From Numida meleagris (taxonomy: Eukaryota > Chordata > Aves > Galliformes > Numididae): a stretch of DNA of 64,000 bases. Both the position numbers and the translations under genes were made by a program. Shown one piece after another: positions 30,101-40,013 of this stretch. Each line of letters starts with the position of its first letter. Within the stretch, counting starts at the first letter, position 1. The stretch covers positions 20,241,975 through 20,305,974 of the forward strand of contig NC_034415.1 in NCBI RefSeq assembly GCF_002078875.1. The letters are read 5' to 3'. The notes below the pieces were generated by a model that was given only the letters and a program-made list of their open reading frames with translations, was not told the DNA's origin and did no database searches.

Positions 30101-33100
30101 TTGGGGCACCACTGAGCCCTAACAGTGAGGAAGGGAAGATTGTAGCATGGATAAAAGCAGAACTAAGGTTTGGTGAAGATCTCTGTATGAAAAGACAGTA
30201 AAAGATCTACAGGAGTGTGTTAGAGCTGACCCCAACATCCAACACAGCACTCTGTAATGGGTACTGTCACAGAGGTACACCAAAGCCAGCACGTCGGCCA
30301 GAGGGAGAGCCCAGGTATTTCCAGATGTCATAGCACAGCTTTTGTCACCAACCACGAGGGGACGAGAAGAGCTGACATCCTTCCAGTGCTGATTTTAGCA
30401 AGCATGAAGACCTTGCAGAGAGCTGTTGGAAATAACCCTTGATCAATGTCATCGTTGTGAAATTAAATGGAAAGGCCAGAGCAGATGCACCAAGCAGCTC
30501 AAGGACTTGTTGTAGAGGGGATTTGAAATCTTTTTCTTTTCTTTTGATTTTTTTTTCCATAGTGTGAAAACTGTAATTCCTGTTTGTAGCAAAGAGAGAA
30601 TTGATGGGAAAATGTTTGAGATAAAACTTGCTTTGGAGTGGGGTTGGAGGAGCAGGAGAAGGCATCAGGAAGAGAGGAGACTTCACCCTGTTGGACAGAA
30701 AGGACAGCGATAAAATGGAAACCAGACAAAGTCAGGCTGAATTAGATCATGCAAAAGAAAATGATATGGAAACAAGGAAAGAATATGAGGGCTATGGCAT
30801 CCAGGGAGGTGAAGGCAGCGGAAGGCACAGGGATTAAAGAGCTTTAAGCAGGAACTGTGCAAATGAATGTGTTACGTCTCTAAGAGTGACGTGGTGAATG
30901 TGAGGGAAAGGGTGACTTGTGGAGAGAAGTTCATAGAGACAGAATGTGACTGGGTCAGTAGCGAAAGCCAGAAGCTGGTGGAGGCAGTGCTCTGGGTGAG
31001 GAAGCCTGGGAGATCTCCGTTCCAACACCACAATTAATCTGCAAGTCCAGAGGAAAAGGTCTTTAATAAAACTATCAGGTTACGCGTGGTTCCACAGGAT
31101 TAGATTATAGTGGACATAATACCTGTATTTCCTTTCTTTTGGGAGGGATGGAAGTGAGGTGAGGAAAATAATCCTGTCAGATCCAGACATCTCAATCTGA
31201 CCTCAGAGGTGCTATTCAGAACTTCAGAGCAAAGTTTAAATGAAAGAATAATTAAATCCTGAAAGCAAACACAACATGGATTTACCAAAGGCAGGTTACA
31301 AAAACTAATTTAATATCTTTATTTGATTTAAAAAAGAAAAAAATCATTCAAGGGACAGAGGAAGTGTAGTAGATCAGTCATCTGAAGTTCAGTTAAGCGT
31401 GTGAAACTGTGCCACGTGAGATATTATTAGTTAAGCTTCAGAAGTTATGGGTTGGTGCAGCACCTGTATGTGAATAGTCCCTGTAAAGGAGAAAACAAAG
31501 AGCAGCACTCAATGAGACGCTGGGAGTTCCCCCAGAGGAGGTCATGTGTAGTGTTTGCATTAATGGTTTTTGGCTCCGAAGGCAGTGGTGTGCGAGTGGA
31601 ATTTGTGATGATACAAAACCAGGTGTGGTCAACACAAAGAGAATCAAAAGATCATCCAGGAAGACCACGATCACCTTAAGAACAGGAGCAAACTGGATGG
31701 GACGAAACCTAATAGTATGAATGGAGGCTCATTCAGTGTGGGACAAGAACAGAGATTTTGGTTCTCTTTGGGAAAGCTTTATTTGGCAATGACACGACGG
31801 AGGAGGGAAGTGCTTAGATAAGTACTAATAAATGCCAGGATAATTCAGGATGTGAGGCTATTGATGTGGAAAAAAGGCAGATGCAGCTCTGGGAAGACTC
31901 AAGGAAAAGACTTGCAGAAAGAGCAAACTGCTTCTGTGTGGGTTTCGGGGATAAATGCTGCTGAGCAGCAGAAATATGGAGGATGTAACAACTGAGGAAC
32001 CTCGGCCTTTAGAATCTACTCTGTTCCTTGCGTGCATTCCATGTTGACTTTACTCTTCCTGTATTTTATGGTATTGCAACTTATTTGATAAGACACGCTG
32101 TGAAGCCAAGCTGTAGCCCTAGTCGTAATTGATTGCAGATGGTGACTTACCTTCTTGGTGGGGTGGTTTCTGAAACATTTTCTTAGTCTTAAAGTATTCT
32201 CCTTGGCTTCATTGGAAGGGATAGAGGATGTTTGGGGCTTCCTTGTGGAATCATCAAGTAAAAAGCAGTGGTTCTGGGGCTGCTGTATTTGCACGTAGTC
32301 CTGAAAGGTAGCTTTAACTGATGACGAATTTAGATCTAATGACTGTGACCAAACGATCATATATCAGACTGAGTACAGCCCCTGTGGCGCAGACAGCAGG
32401 AGCAGTGCATGTGCCCACAGAGCAGCTCTCCTCCGCCTGCTGCTGTCGCCACAGAAAAGAGCAAGCATCCACTAATCAGTGAAAGATCCAAAGCAAAGGA
32501 AATCCCAGCTGGTCCCCAGACAACAAGGGCTCTGGAGGTACAGATTCACAGGGGAACAACTGGAGTTTGCTGCTTGTGATGCTGAGGTGTGGCTTCAGGA
32601 TTTAGGGCAGGAGCTTTGGGAATACAGGAATAGGAAATTAGGCAGTGATGGCTCTGTGTGCATGGGAAGAGAGGGACAAAGCCATCAGAAGGGACAGTGA
32701 GCATCTTGCCAGGGCAGCCCAAGCACAACTAGTATCCAAGGGCAGAAGAAACAGCTTATTTGCAGCGATGCTATCAGGAATAAACCACTGGCATTGCAGC
32801 CATGTCATGTAATCCTCCAGGTGTGGATCCTGCTCACATTGCTCTGCCTCAAACATCAAAATAAGCAATGCCAGCACTGCCCTGTCTGTGGGGTCACAAG
32901 TGGCCAAAGCATTGCCTCTCCCTTACCACCCCGCTGCAGCTCAGGACATTGCATCAGCTGAAAGAAGGCCAGGATAGCTTGAGCACCTCATCTTATGCAA
33001 TGAGTGGTGGCAAATACTCGGTGTGATGCAGAGAACTTCCCCTACGATGTGGTTCTGGCCCCAAAGCAGACCTGTGCCTGCCAAGGGCTGGCTTGTATGG

Positions 33101-35112
33101 GACCCTGCTGACAGCACTGTGCTTGGGGTTCTTTGTACCGAGCAGCATGCAGCGTGGACATGAAGCAGCATCTCTCTGCATCTGCAGCACTCAGTTCCCG
33201 GGCAGGTTTTCAGTGCATTTTGTTGCTGTTCCGCATTCAGCAGTGATGGGAACGAGGTGCCTGCCTCTCTCTGGCAGTTTTGAAAAATTTGCTCCGGATC
33301 TTCTCCCCCCCGCGGCCGCTCGCACAGGAATGCAGTCTCCTTTGCCTGATTAGCTCTGTCTGTCAGTGGGGTGAGTCCCTCTCCTGCAATCAGTAACCTG
33401 AGCTGGTGTTGAAGACATGCTGCATCCCTCCTGCCTGTGGTGCTCTTGGGTGCACAGCACTGCACCGTGAGCTCTGTGGGTGCTCTTTGCAAGGAACAAA
33501 AGCCTGCTCTTCTGCCTCTGTGGTCATACATTCAATCACAAAGCATTGCCACAGACATCACTGAGACCTGTAGATCAGGTGGGAAGCTGAATTTCCCTTA
33601 CATGTGGCTTTCTGCTTGGAAATGGGCTTGTGACTGGGGTACAGAGCAGCCCTAATGCTGAGTAGCTGGAGGTTTGTATGTCTCGCCAGCAGCCTGGTGT
33701 GCAGTGCAGGAGCCAGACCTGGCCATGGTATAAGGCAGTGCAGTTGTATCACCCAATGCCATGTATGTTACTATGTACTACAGGATGCACGGAGGTCATA
33801 TTGGGTGAAACCAATTGGCTTCTCCCCCTGCCTGATGAGACAGAAAGACATGGGAGAGGGATCAGCCTGTGCTATCAGGAACAGCTGGGCTCCTTGGTGC
33901 TCCAGGTGGGCTCTGAACAAGCCCAGCTGGATGCAAGGGAAAGAGCACTCACTAAGCCAAGGATCTCACAGCACAACCCCTGTGCCAGCAGACAGCCGCT
34001 TGCCGTGCATTGGCAGCAGCACACACACAGTTGGCTACCTCTGCCAGTGCCGTGTGCTCGTAGCAAGGGGCTGTGCTGTCAGTGCGGGTGCTGCTGCATG
34101 GCAGGGGCCGTGCACGAGCCCCCAGCTGACAAAGTGCCCTCATTTTGCTGGTTAAAGCCATTTCTGGGGGGCTCTCCTGGAGGGATTTTATCCCAGATCT
34201 TACTTAGAGCCAATATTACCTGCTGCCCAGAGCACTGTGCTGGAGACGTAGATCCCTTCCCCGGCGTTCTTGTCGCACTGGGAGATTTTGGGGAAAGTTG
34301 CTTTTCCCTGCTCTCTCTCTCCCCAGGGGACAAATTACTCACTGCTTTCATTAAGTGCTGTAACAGTACCAGCACAGGGGGGTGGTGGCAGACGCTGTGA
34401 TCACTGCTAAAGCCTGCTGCAGGGAATGCATCTGGGTGGGCTGCCAACAGCTTTAGCGATCACTGCTCTGAAACGCCTGGCTGGGAGATGTGACCATTTC
34501 ACCCTTCTCATTGTATTAGCATAACCTTTAGCATGCAATTTCCTGTTGTTAGGGCCAGTGGAGGCAGGAGCTGGCCTCAGCCGGGCTGGTTTTGTGGCCA
34601 GGGGTTGCTGCCCTGCTGTAGAAACCCAATGTTGAGGAGCACACAATGCCGGGAGAAGACTCCCTGAGATCAGGCATGTGGCTAGCAACTTCTTAACACT
34701 TCAGGGTGAGCATTCTCCATGCGCAGATTGGTGTTAATGCTGTGCTGTTGGTATATCTACCCAAGGTGAAGGTACCTGGGATGTGAGCATGTCAAAAAAG
34801 TTCACCCAACCCATGGGGAGACCTTCTGCCTCAGATACACAAGTCTGACTGCTGGCTGTATCTGCTTTCAGTTAGAAAGGTCCTTGGACTGCGAGGACTC
34901 TTCTGGTGGCACCAGGGCCTGTCTCCTTGCCCTGCCCCAGCTGGAGAGTCCCACAACGTGGGGTGCGGGAGCACGCATGGCCAGGATAGCTGCTGACCTC
35001 TGTCTTTCCCATTTCCTTCCAGTCCTGGACGCACAACATCCAACGGGAGAAGGAGTTCCTGCGGAAGCTGGTGAAAGCCCGAGTCATCACAGACCTGACC
35101 AGTGGGATCTGA
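1..35112 (+). CDS. ST3GAL3: ST3 beta-galactoside alpha-2,3-sialyltransferase 3, C-terminal half (4 exons)
   Basis: Join 1-140, 17048-17194, 24402-24548, 35023-35112; the 5' part lies before the window. The enzyme moves sialic acid from CMP-sialic acid to the 3-OH of terminal galactose on N-glycans and glycolipids (type 1 and type 2 chains) in the Golgi lumen. The 173 encoded residues match remembered mammalian ST3GAL3 almost throughout. Sialylmotif S runs from the end of exon 2 into exon 3, with NPYFIQEAA, LPFNNGLMGRG, NIPTLGS and the conserved Cys of NCDEVAVAGFGYD, which pairs with motif L in the family. Motif III is HYYE in exon 3 and motif VS is HNIQRE in the last exon. All junctions are phase 0 with GT-AG borders, and the protein ends in SGI-stop as in mammals. 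ST3GAL5 or ST3GAL6 are less likely because of the near identity across all four exons. The transmembrane anchor and motif L are not in view. Confidence 0.96.
1840..2750 (-). mobile_element. Decayed CR1-type LINE reverse-transcriptase fragment
   Basis: Read on the minus strand, the segment shows a run of degenerate reverse-transcriptase blocks in the order typical of CR1 ORF2. First comes a 'P-L-H-P-E-V-F-N-E-L-A'-like stretch (about 2630-2690), then a 'SRAFDT'-like block near 2310, then a G-x-P-x-x-x-x-L-x-x-V-F-I-I-N-L-L-D block near 2110-2200, and finally a 'W..A...' type region. The blocks sit in different frames and are broken by stops and an AT-rich insertion (about 2380-2560), so the copy is dead. 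Boundaries are approximate. This assignment rests on my memory of the family and not on an alignment. Confidence 0.6.
6419..6442 (+). repeat. T-rich homopolymer tract
   Basis: A run of 11 T, one C, then 12 T. It is preceded by an A-rich stretch near 6374-6400. It is a simple low-complexity tract with no sign of a retroposed gene next to it. Confidence 0.9.
8793..9120 (-). mobile_element. CR1 LINE 3'-end copy
   Basis: The + strand starts with AATCATAGAAACAT and continues through the CR1 landmarks in antisense order: AGATCACCCAGTCCAACCT, then CTCCAGGGACAGTGACCCCA, then CCTGTGCCAGTGC, then a decayed upstream part ending near TTCAGGCAGTTGTAG. This is a 5'-truncated insertion on the minus strand, as is normal for CR1. 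Confidence 0.9.
9939..9971 (+). repeat. T-run switching to G-run
   Basis: A T tract interrupted once by C is followed directly by nine G. It is a low-complexity junction likely to vary in length or be mis-sequenced. Confidence 0.85.
11134..11411 (+). mobile_element. CR1 LINE 3'-end copy
   Basis: The sense orientation shows GGTTCAAATTGGATATTAGG, then GCACTGGCACAGGCTGCCCA, then the CCTGGAGGTG core, then GGACTAGACAATTTTAGAAG. It ends in the CR1 tail TGATTCTATGATT at about 11397-11411. It is 5'-truncated and moderately diverged. Confidence 0.92.
12628..12643 (+). repeat. A16 homopolymer
   Basis: Sixteen A in a row in AT-rich intron. No retroposed gene body is recognisable upstream. Confidence 0.9.
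14014..14270 (-). mobile_element. CR1 LINE 3'-end copy
   Basis: The + strand begins ATCATAGAGTCATTAAGG and carries the antisense CR1 order: AAGATCATCTAGTCCAACTG, then ACCTCCAGGGACAGTGACCC, then CACCCTGTGCCACTC, then GGAATTGTTCCTTACAGCC. It resembles the copy at 8793-9120 but is a separate insertion. Confidence 0.92.
14560..14800. promoter_or_regulatory. Intronic GC/CpG-richer patch with CCAAT box (candidate)
   Basis: A local patch with more CpG than the surrounding intron. It contains CCAATCAG at 14620-14627 and several CG dinucleotides (GCGGCCCCG, CCGCGGC). It could be an intronic promoter or enhancer, but no TATA, transcript or exon supports it. The call is weak. Confidence 0.25.
14813..14877 (+). 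repeat. 15-bp direct repeat, two copies 50 bp apart
   Basis: CAAAACCACAAGGCT occurs at 14813-14827 and again at 14863-14877. The sequence between is unique, so this is a short local duplication and not a microsatellite. Confidence 0.85.
15564..15583 (+). repeat. T20 homopolymer
   Basis: Twenty T in a row inside the first ST3GAL3 intron of the window. Confidence 0.9.
17048..17194 (+). CDS. ST3GAL3: ST3GAL3 coding exon B (147 nt)
   Basis: Forty-nine codons in phase 0 on both sides, from SASDGFWKSVATRVP to LPFNNGLMGRG. The acceptor is TTGTTACCAG and the donor GTAGGT. The exon carries the first part of sialylmotif S. The local translation RVPREPHE shows His where I recall a small or hydrophobic residue in mammals. 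Confidence 0.97.
17195..24401 (+). other. ST3GAL3: ST3GAL3 intron (7.2 kb)
   Basis: The intron contains one short plus-strand CR1 tail at 17740-17856. I see no other recognisable element, RNA gene or coding exon. The 3' end has TTTCTCTCCTCTCAG before 24402. Confidence 0.85.
17740..17856 (+). mobile_element. CR1 LINE 3'-terminal fragment
   Basis: The fragment has GTGACACTGAGGGACGG, then GTTGGCAGTTGGACTGAGTG, then GGTCTTTTCCAACATG, and a TATGATTCTGTGATTA tail. About 110 bp of the 3' end remain. Confidence 0.85.
24402..24548 (+). CDS. ST3GAL3: ST3GAL3 coding exon C (147 nt)
   Basis: Forty-nine codons in phase 0, NIPTLGSVAITMAL to MSAIKE. The exon completes sialylmotif S, with the conserved Cys in NCDEVAVAGFGYD, and carries motif III (HYYE). 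Donor GTAGGA starts at 24549. It has the same length and phase as the preceding exon. Confidence 0.97.
24796..24953 (+). mobile_element. CR1 LINE 3'-end fragment
   Basis: The CR1 sense landmarks run in order: GTGGGTGCCCCATCCCTAGA, then GAGGTGCTCAAGGC, then CTGGGCAGCCTGACCTGGT, then GGAACTAGATGATCTTTAA, then CCATTCTATGATTCTC. It is closer to the chicken CR1 consensus as I remember it than the other copies here, which suggests a younger insertion. Confidence 0.93.
30640..32010 (+). mobile_element. Old CR1-type LINE ORF2 (reverse transcriptase) relic
   Basis: The + strand reads as a degraded CR1 ORF2. The landmarks are a 'HGFTKGR'-type block (ACATGGATTTACCAAAGGCA, 31273-31292), a 'DTVPHE'-type block around 31408-31422, and a 'V-x-F-x-D-D-T-K' equivalent (TTTGTGATGATACAAAACC, about 31603-31621). 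The downstream 'DDHLENRSKLDGTK' region follows near 31655-31705, and the ORF end near 31960. Deletions and frame shifts separate the blocks and no long frame survives. The core (31255-31960) is clear; the left edge near 30640 is a guess. Confidence 0.7.
35023..35112 (+). CDS. ST3GAL3: ST3GAL3 last coding exon
   Basis: Thirty codons including TGA. The acceptor is CCTTCCAG. The exon encodes SWTHNIQREKEFLRKL with motif VS (His and Glu five residues apart) and ends VITDLTSGI-stop. It keeps phase 0 from the previous exon. Confidence 0.97.
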   Translation, partial: SWTHNIQREKEFLRKLVKARVITDLTSGI

Positions 35113-35420
35113 GTGGCTGCAGCCCCTGCCTGAAAGGGAGGAGAGGAAGACGCATGCTGCGGCTCTGGGAGCAGGCACTGGCAGCCCCCCACAAGAATCC
35201 CACTTCCCTGGAGACACACAGAGATGCCCGGGTGCTCTGGGAAGGCCCTCTCGCATCGCTGGGCTGCAGGAGGGTTGCATCTGCTGCCTCCAGTCCTGGA
35301 GCTGGCAGGAGGTGGGCGAGGGGCTGAGTGGGCAGTTCTTGAACTCTGCAGACTCACAGATGGACCTTATGTGTCCAGAATTAAACAGGAAAGACTCAGG
35401 AGAGAGAAGAAAGATTTGTG

Positions 35421-35426
35421 AATAAA
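35421..35426 (+). terminator. ST3GAL3: Poly(A) signal, proximal, ST3GAL3
   Basis: Canonical AATAAA 309 nt after the stop codon. It is followed by a T/G-containing stretch (GATTTGTGCC). Confidence 0.6.
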
Positions 35427-36366
35427 GCGATTTGTGCCAAATGGGAGGTGACGCTGCCCTGAGGCAGCAGTGCCTGAATGTACAAAGTATTATTTTTTAA
35501 AAGAAACTCTGCTGGAACCATCCTAGAATTACCAAGGTGCAAAGCAAAGTCTGCTTGTGCACAGCCCTGCGGAAAGCTCGGCCTCTCCACGCTCATCTGC
35601 ATTGTCACCGCCCTCAGACCTTTCCCCAGGAAAACAAATCCGTCCAAAAAGTCAGTGTTGTTGGTGCTGCTATAATTTAAAGGGAGGTTGGCTTTCCCTC
35701 GTTCTCCACTTGGAGCTTCTCATTGGAGATGAGCATGGGTTTGTTTTTCTGCACTTTTCCTCACTTCCTGCGTAGAAGCGGCAGCAGCAGCCACTCACTT
35801 GGCTGCGTTTTCCATGGCTGTTTGCTCTGCCCTGATGCTGGAACTGATGGCTCTCTGCCTGCAGCAGACCCGCCGTCCTGCCCGTCATGGCGCTGCGGAG
35901 CCCACCTCGTTGTGCTCAGGGCTGTCAGGTCCGTGCCTGCTGTGCAGAGCCCTCATGGAGTCCGTGCGGATCAGCGTCACCATTTCTGGACAGCATCCTG
36001 CTTTGTTTTTGTGGGGGAGATCAGTGGTTTGTTTTTCGGAAGGAGGTCAGATGCTGCGTGGGGATCTGAAGCTTTGCAGTTGAAGAGCAGGCCACCGAAG
36101 ATGTTTTATGTTCCGGACTCAATCATGTTGCCTATTTAAGTGACTTGTGACCTCAGCAATGATGGAGCGTGCTGGCAAGTGTGGAAGCCCGCTGGGAACC
36201 CTCACCTTCTGCTCGGCCCCTGCTCACTTTGTGTCCAAGCTCCTCCTGTGCTGCTCGAGCACTGCTGCTCCTCCAGCTCTCAGGAGCATGTCCCTTCCTT
36301 TGCTGTCTTGGTCCCGAGATGCAGTATTTGCACATTTGATTTGTGTACGTATTTCAGAGGAGCTGG

Positions 36367-36372
36367 AATAAA
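36367..36372 (+). terminator. ST3GAL3: Poly(A) signal, distal candidate, ST3GAL3
   Basis: Canonical AATAAA about 950 nt beyond the proximal one. It follows a T/G-rich stretch (GATTTGTGTACG). Confidence 0.4.
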
Positions 36373-36390
36373 CTGAGTGCAAGGACAGCG

Positions 36391-39300
36391 GGATGATCTC
36401 ATCCACCTGGAGAGCGTGGGCAGGAGGGGGACTGCCGGGGAAAATTGCAGTGCACCCTCTGAGCCACGTCCCTGTGTCGAGGCCAGCGCTGAGGTTGGTG
36501 GAGGGTGATCCCGCAGTGATGCTGGCTGGATCGTGGTGCTGTATCTGGCATAGTCCAAGGACTGCAGTTTGCCTTGCTCTGAGCTGAGAGGATAACGTGG
36601 CCCTGGCACAGAATTCTCAGAGAAGGGCTCGCGTGGGCCTCTTTCCCACTGACTTGCCAGGGCTGTGACTCAGGGGATGCGCAGGAGGGGCAGGCAGTGA
36701 CCTAGGGATTGCAGGCTACAGGAGGCAGAGGGATGGTGGGAGTTTCTCCCTTCCATTCTCCTTCCAGTTTCCCTTCTCCTGTCCCTCTCCCCTTCCAGCC
36801 GGCCGCTCCCTGCTCCCTCCGGTACGTGCTTGCCCCAGGATGCTCCATGAGGTTTCCAGCCCAAAAAGATGGGCTTTCCAGCAGATTTGGAGCATCTGCT
36901 GTGGCAGATAACTCATGTGGGTATTATCTCTCCCTTAGCAATTCATATGTGGCAGCCTGGGCCCAGAACCATCAGCAGCAGAGGCTCTGCCACAACAGCA
37001 GTAGGGGTGCCTGTGCTGGACCTGACCCTAATGCTTGAACTGGGTCTTCAACTGCTGCTGTGGGAGCCCCGGGGCTGGGCCCCATCCACATGCTGCATGA
37101 GCCAAGATGCCAGAGAGCAGGGAGCTGCAGCCAGGAGGAGGGTGAAGAGCTTTTGGTGTCAGTGCTGGGCTCCTCACTACCACCAGAGGAGCTGTGGAGG
37201 AAGCTCCCCCATGGTGACCTGTGATAGTGTCAGTTTGATTCAGCTGGTTTTACTGAGCGCTACGAAGCTCTGGGGCACTGTTATCTTCCAGCTCACTGGC
37301 TCCAGGCCCACGGAGGGAGCTCCACTTTCCCTGGCATCCCAGCTCCCCACCACGGCTGGGGACAGGCCCTGATGGGAAGCTGTGCCTACTGCCCAGGGGG
37401 GTGATCTCAGGCTTTTCCCTGTACCCCAGTGGGGCACCTGGGAGCTGAGCACATGGCCCAGGGTCACCTGCAAGTGGAAGGAGAGAAGGTGGAAATGCTG
37501 GGGGACCACAGCTCCTTTGTCTCACTGTCCCGTTGACATTGGTGGGACAAGCGCAGCCGCGGAACATCCTCTGGCCAAGCTCTGGGGGTGATGCTGGCAC
37601 ATTCCACCCCGCACCCCAGGGCAGCGCACAGCACTGAGTTTCACTCCTGGCAGCTGCTCCTTTGGCTGCCTCCTCGCGTGCACCTGCAGCCACCTCCCGC
37701 CCTCCGAATCGCAGCAGTCCTGCCAGCTCAAAGCGGTGCGCGGGTCAGGGCAGGGTCAGTGGGACGGATGCGAGTCTCGGCCTCTCCCTTCCCCGTGACT
37801 CACCTTTTTCAGCTCAGAAAGGAGAGCCCAGGGGAATTCTCCGAGGCCTAAATATAGAGCGGGGTTGCCTGACGGCTCTGCCACGCTGCAGTGCAGAAAG
37901 GCCATCGGGGTGGCAGGGGACCTGCCAGGGGAGAGGCTGGGGAGGTCAGGGCTGGGGAAACCCCATGCCAGCTGCGGTGGCTGTGCTGCTGGTTCAGGGA
38001 CAGGGCCGGGGGCTGTGCCAGGGCTGGAGTGTGATCCTTTGGTGCAGGCGATGCAGCCACCTCCCAGCTCTGGGCTCCTCCGCAGCCTGAGGTGACATGG
38101 GGACGAGTGCTGTGAGCTCGCCGGTACTGTGCCACACTGAGGTACAAGAACTCGATGAGTTTTTAACACTAGTTTTAGTTTCTGCAGGTTTTTTTTTTTT
38201 TTTTAATTTCCCCTCTAGGCAGGGAGGTGGGAGTCTTGCAGGCTCCTCAAGCTGGCTTATGTCACATCAATTCAGTCATATCACAGAAGCAATAAAGCTA
38301 TCAAACAAGCTCCACTGGCCTCTTTCTTCTGCTGCCTGTGGCGGGCAGAGGGATTCCCCGGCTCAGGCTGCACCCACTGCCTTCACTGCTACCTCCTCCT
38401 TCTGCCTGGTGGCCAAGGGTGTGGGAGAAGGCTCGGCGTGGGTGCACATTATGTATATGTCAAAGGCTGCTTGGTGTCCCAGCTGCCACCACCAGCCAAG
38501 CCCCTCTTTGGATCTCCCCACATTGAGGTTGCTCCCAGCCATACAGCGTGGGGCTGCGTGTGTGCAGGGAAGGCAGGTGTCCGGCCTGCTGACCTTCTCA
38601 CTGCAGCGGTGTCCAGGAAGGAAGCAGTTTAGGAAGCCGGGGGCCGATCTTGTGACCGACTCCAACACCTGCCAGGGCCCAGAGGGAGGATGTGACCCCT
38701 CCCGCAAACCCTGGCGGCTCTGGGGAGCTTCCAGAGCCGTGGGACAAGTCTCATTGCTTGAGGCGGCCGCTTCCAAGTGGGTGACAGGTCTGCTAGACGC
38801 AGGCGGTGGCTTCCTGCCAGTGCTGGTGGGACACTGCGGGGACAGAGGGTTACAGATGCCTTCCAGTGAGGAGCTGCACAGATCGCTCCCTCCTGCTCTG
38901 CTCCTCCTGGCCCTATAAGCAGAGCCACCACTGCCACCATCCTGGAGCAGTCCACATGTGCTCCCAGGAGCACAGAGCCCGAGAGCAGGGTGTGTGGGGA
39001 CAGCCAGGTTGGCAGAAACAATTGCTCGCTGCTAGTAGCAGACATCCCCAGAGGAGCCACGTCACCACCAGACAGGGACGGTGCAAGCGGCCGGTCCGTC
39101 TGCGTCACAGCTCTCCGCCACATGTGTTCTGTCACACCGCGTCGTCTGCTGGAGCACGTCAGCCCCATCTGCCTCATGCATGGGTGGCACCTGCAGGGAC
39201 AGACGTCAGAGCAGACTGGGGACATGGGGACAGCCTCAGCCCTGCAGGGCCAATGCAGCGGTGACTTGGATGCAGCTGCTACCAGCAGCTGGGATTTGGG

Positions 39301-39779
39301 CACAATGCTGGGAAGCGCCACCCCCTGCCACCAGGGTCCACTGCGCTGAGGGTGACATCTCCAGGGGTTGAGCAGGGAGCCAGGACCCCCGGTTTCTGGG
39401 GTATCAGCCATGAATGGACAGGAGGAGACAGGCAGGACGCTCCCACCCTGTTACAGGGGACACCATGGGCACCACACTGGTCCACTGGGCACCTCTGTGC
39501 TATGCCCATCTCGTGGGCGTCTCCCCGGTGTGGACACAGCCCTTGCCATACAGACACAGCCAGGCACCCCGGGGCACAGCGTGCCACCCGCGGGCACCAT
39601 TTCCAAGGGGGCATCCCCATCACCCCGCTCTCCATCCCTGCAAAGCGGAGCAACCCATCCCCGTCCCCCATCCCGTAGGGATGCTCCTGTGCCCCCTAAG
39701 GCAGCGGCACCCCCGCCACAGGCTGAGGGCAGCACCTCCACGCCTTGTGCCGCGTGGCCGCCAGCAGCAAGGGACAGCT
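36391..39779. other. Intergenic region between ST3GAL3 and ARTN
   Basis: GC-rich sequence with many long but featureless frames (for example 38097-38918, 273 codons, and 38629-39411 on the minus strand). I found no exon with recognisable protein similarity, no RNA gene and no CR1. Possible regulatory sites include TGACTCA (AP-1) at 37796-37802 and CTAAATATAG (MEF2-type) at 37848-37857. A T16 run lies at 38189-38204. Confidence 0.7.
37796..37857. promoter_or_regulatory. AP-1 and MEF2/TATA-like site pair (candidate)
   Basis: TGACTCA (37796-37802) lies 45 bp before CTAAATATAG (37848-37857). The first is a perfect AP-1 site and the second a perfect MEF2 consensus that also resembles a TATA box. 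Single short motifs occur by chance, so this is only a candidate element. Confidence 0.25.
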
Positions 39780-40005
39780 TAGCCCTCACACTGCCCGGCA
39801 GGTGATGCCGCAGGAGGGAGCGGAGCTGTCAACCCCACGCGGGATAATCCGAGCAGACGAGGCCGGGGCCGGGCTGCCTCCCATCGGCTCGCTCCGGCCC
39901 GGGGAGCACGTGTGAAGCGGAGCCGAGCGGAGGCGGCCCTGGGATTTGGCACGTTCGCAAGGAGCACTCGAGAGCCCCGGGATGGACGTGGAGGGCCCTG
40001 GGCGG

Positions 40006-40013
40006 TGACGTAA
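40006..40013 (+). promoter_or_regulatory. CRE-like site
   Basis: TGACGTAA, one base from the palindromic cAMP-response element, inside the CpG island and 95 bp before a candidate splice donor. Confidence 0.35.

Larger units (their letters stand above)
24549..35022 (+). other. ST3GAL3: ST3GAL3 last intron (10.5 kb)
   Basis: The intron contains a plus-strand CR1 3' end (24796-24953) and an old CR1 reverse-transcriptase relic (about 30640-32010). GC content rises from about 32.4 kb toward the last exon, giving chance open frames up to 240 codons (33678-34400), but none shows a recognisable domain. No RNA gene was seen. Confidence 0.85.
35113..36390 (+). other. ST3GAL3: ST3GAL3 3' UTR, two candidate poly(A) sites
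   Basis: The sequence after the stop codon holds AATAAA at 35421-35426 (UTR about 330 nt) and a second AATAAA at 36367-36372 (UTR about 1.27 kb). Both are canonical hexamers. Which one is used, or whether both are, cannot be settled from the sequence. No other gene is visible in the stretch. Confidence 0.55.

Noticed and set aside
33678..34400. 240-codon open frame in the last ST3GAL3 intron
   Set aside because: No recognisable domain, overlapping frames of similar length, no splice or promoter context. A chance frame in GC-rich intron.
35478..36376. Small frames downstream of the ST3GAL3 stop
   Set aside because: They lie in the probable 3' UTR between two poly(A) signals, overlap in several frames and show no domain.
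38097..39411. Intergenic frames of 273 (+) and 260 (-) codons between ST3GAL3 and ARTN
   Set aside because: Low-information translations overlapping each other on opposite strands, with no similarity I recognise.
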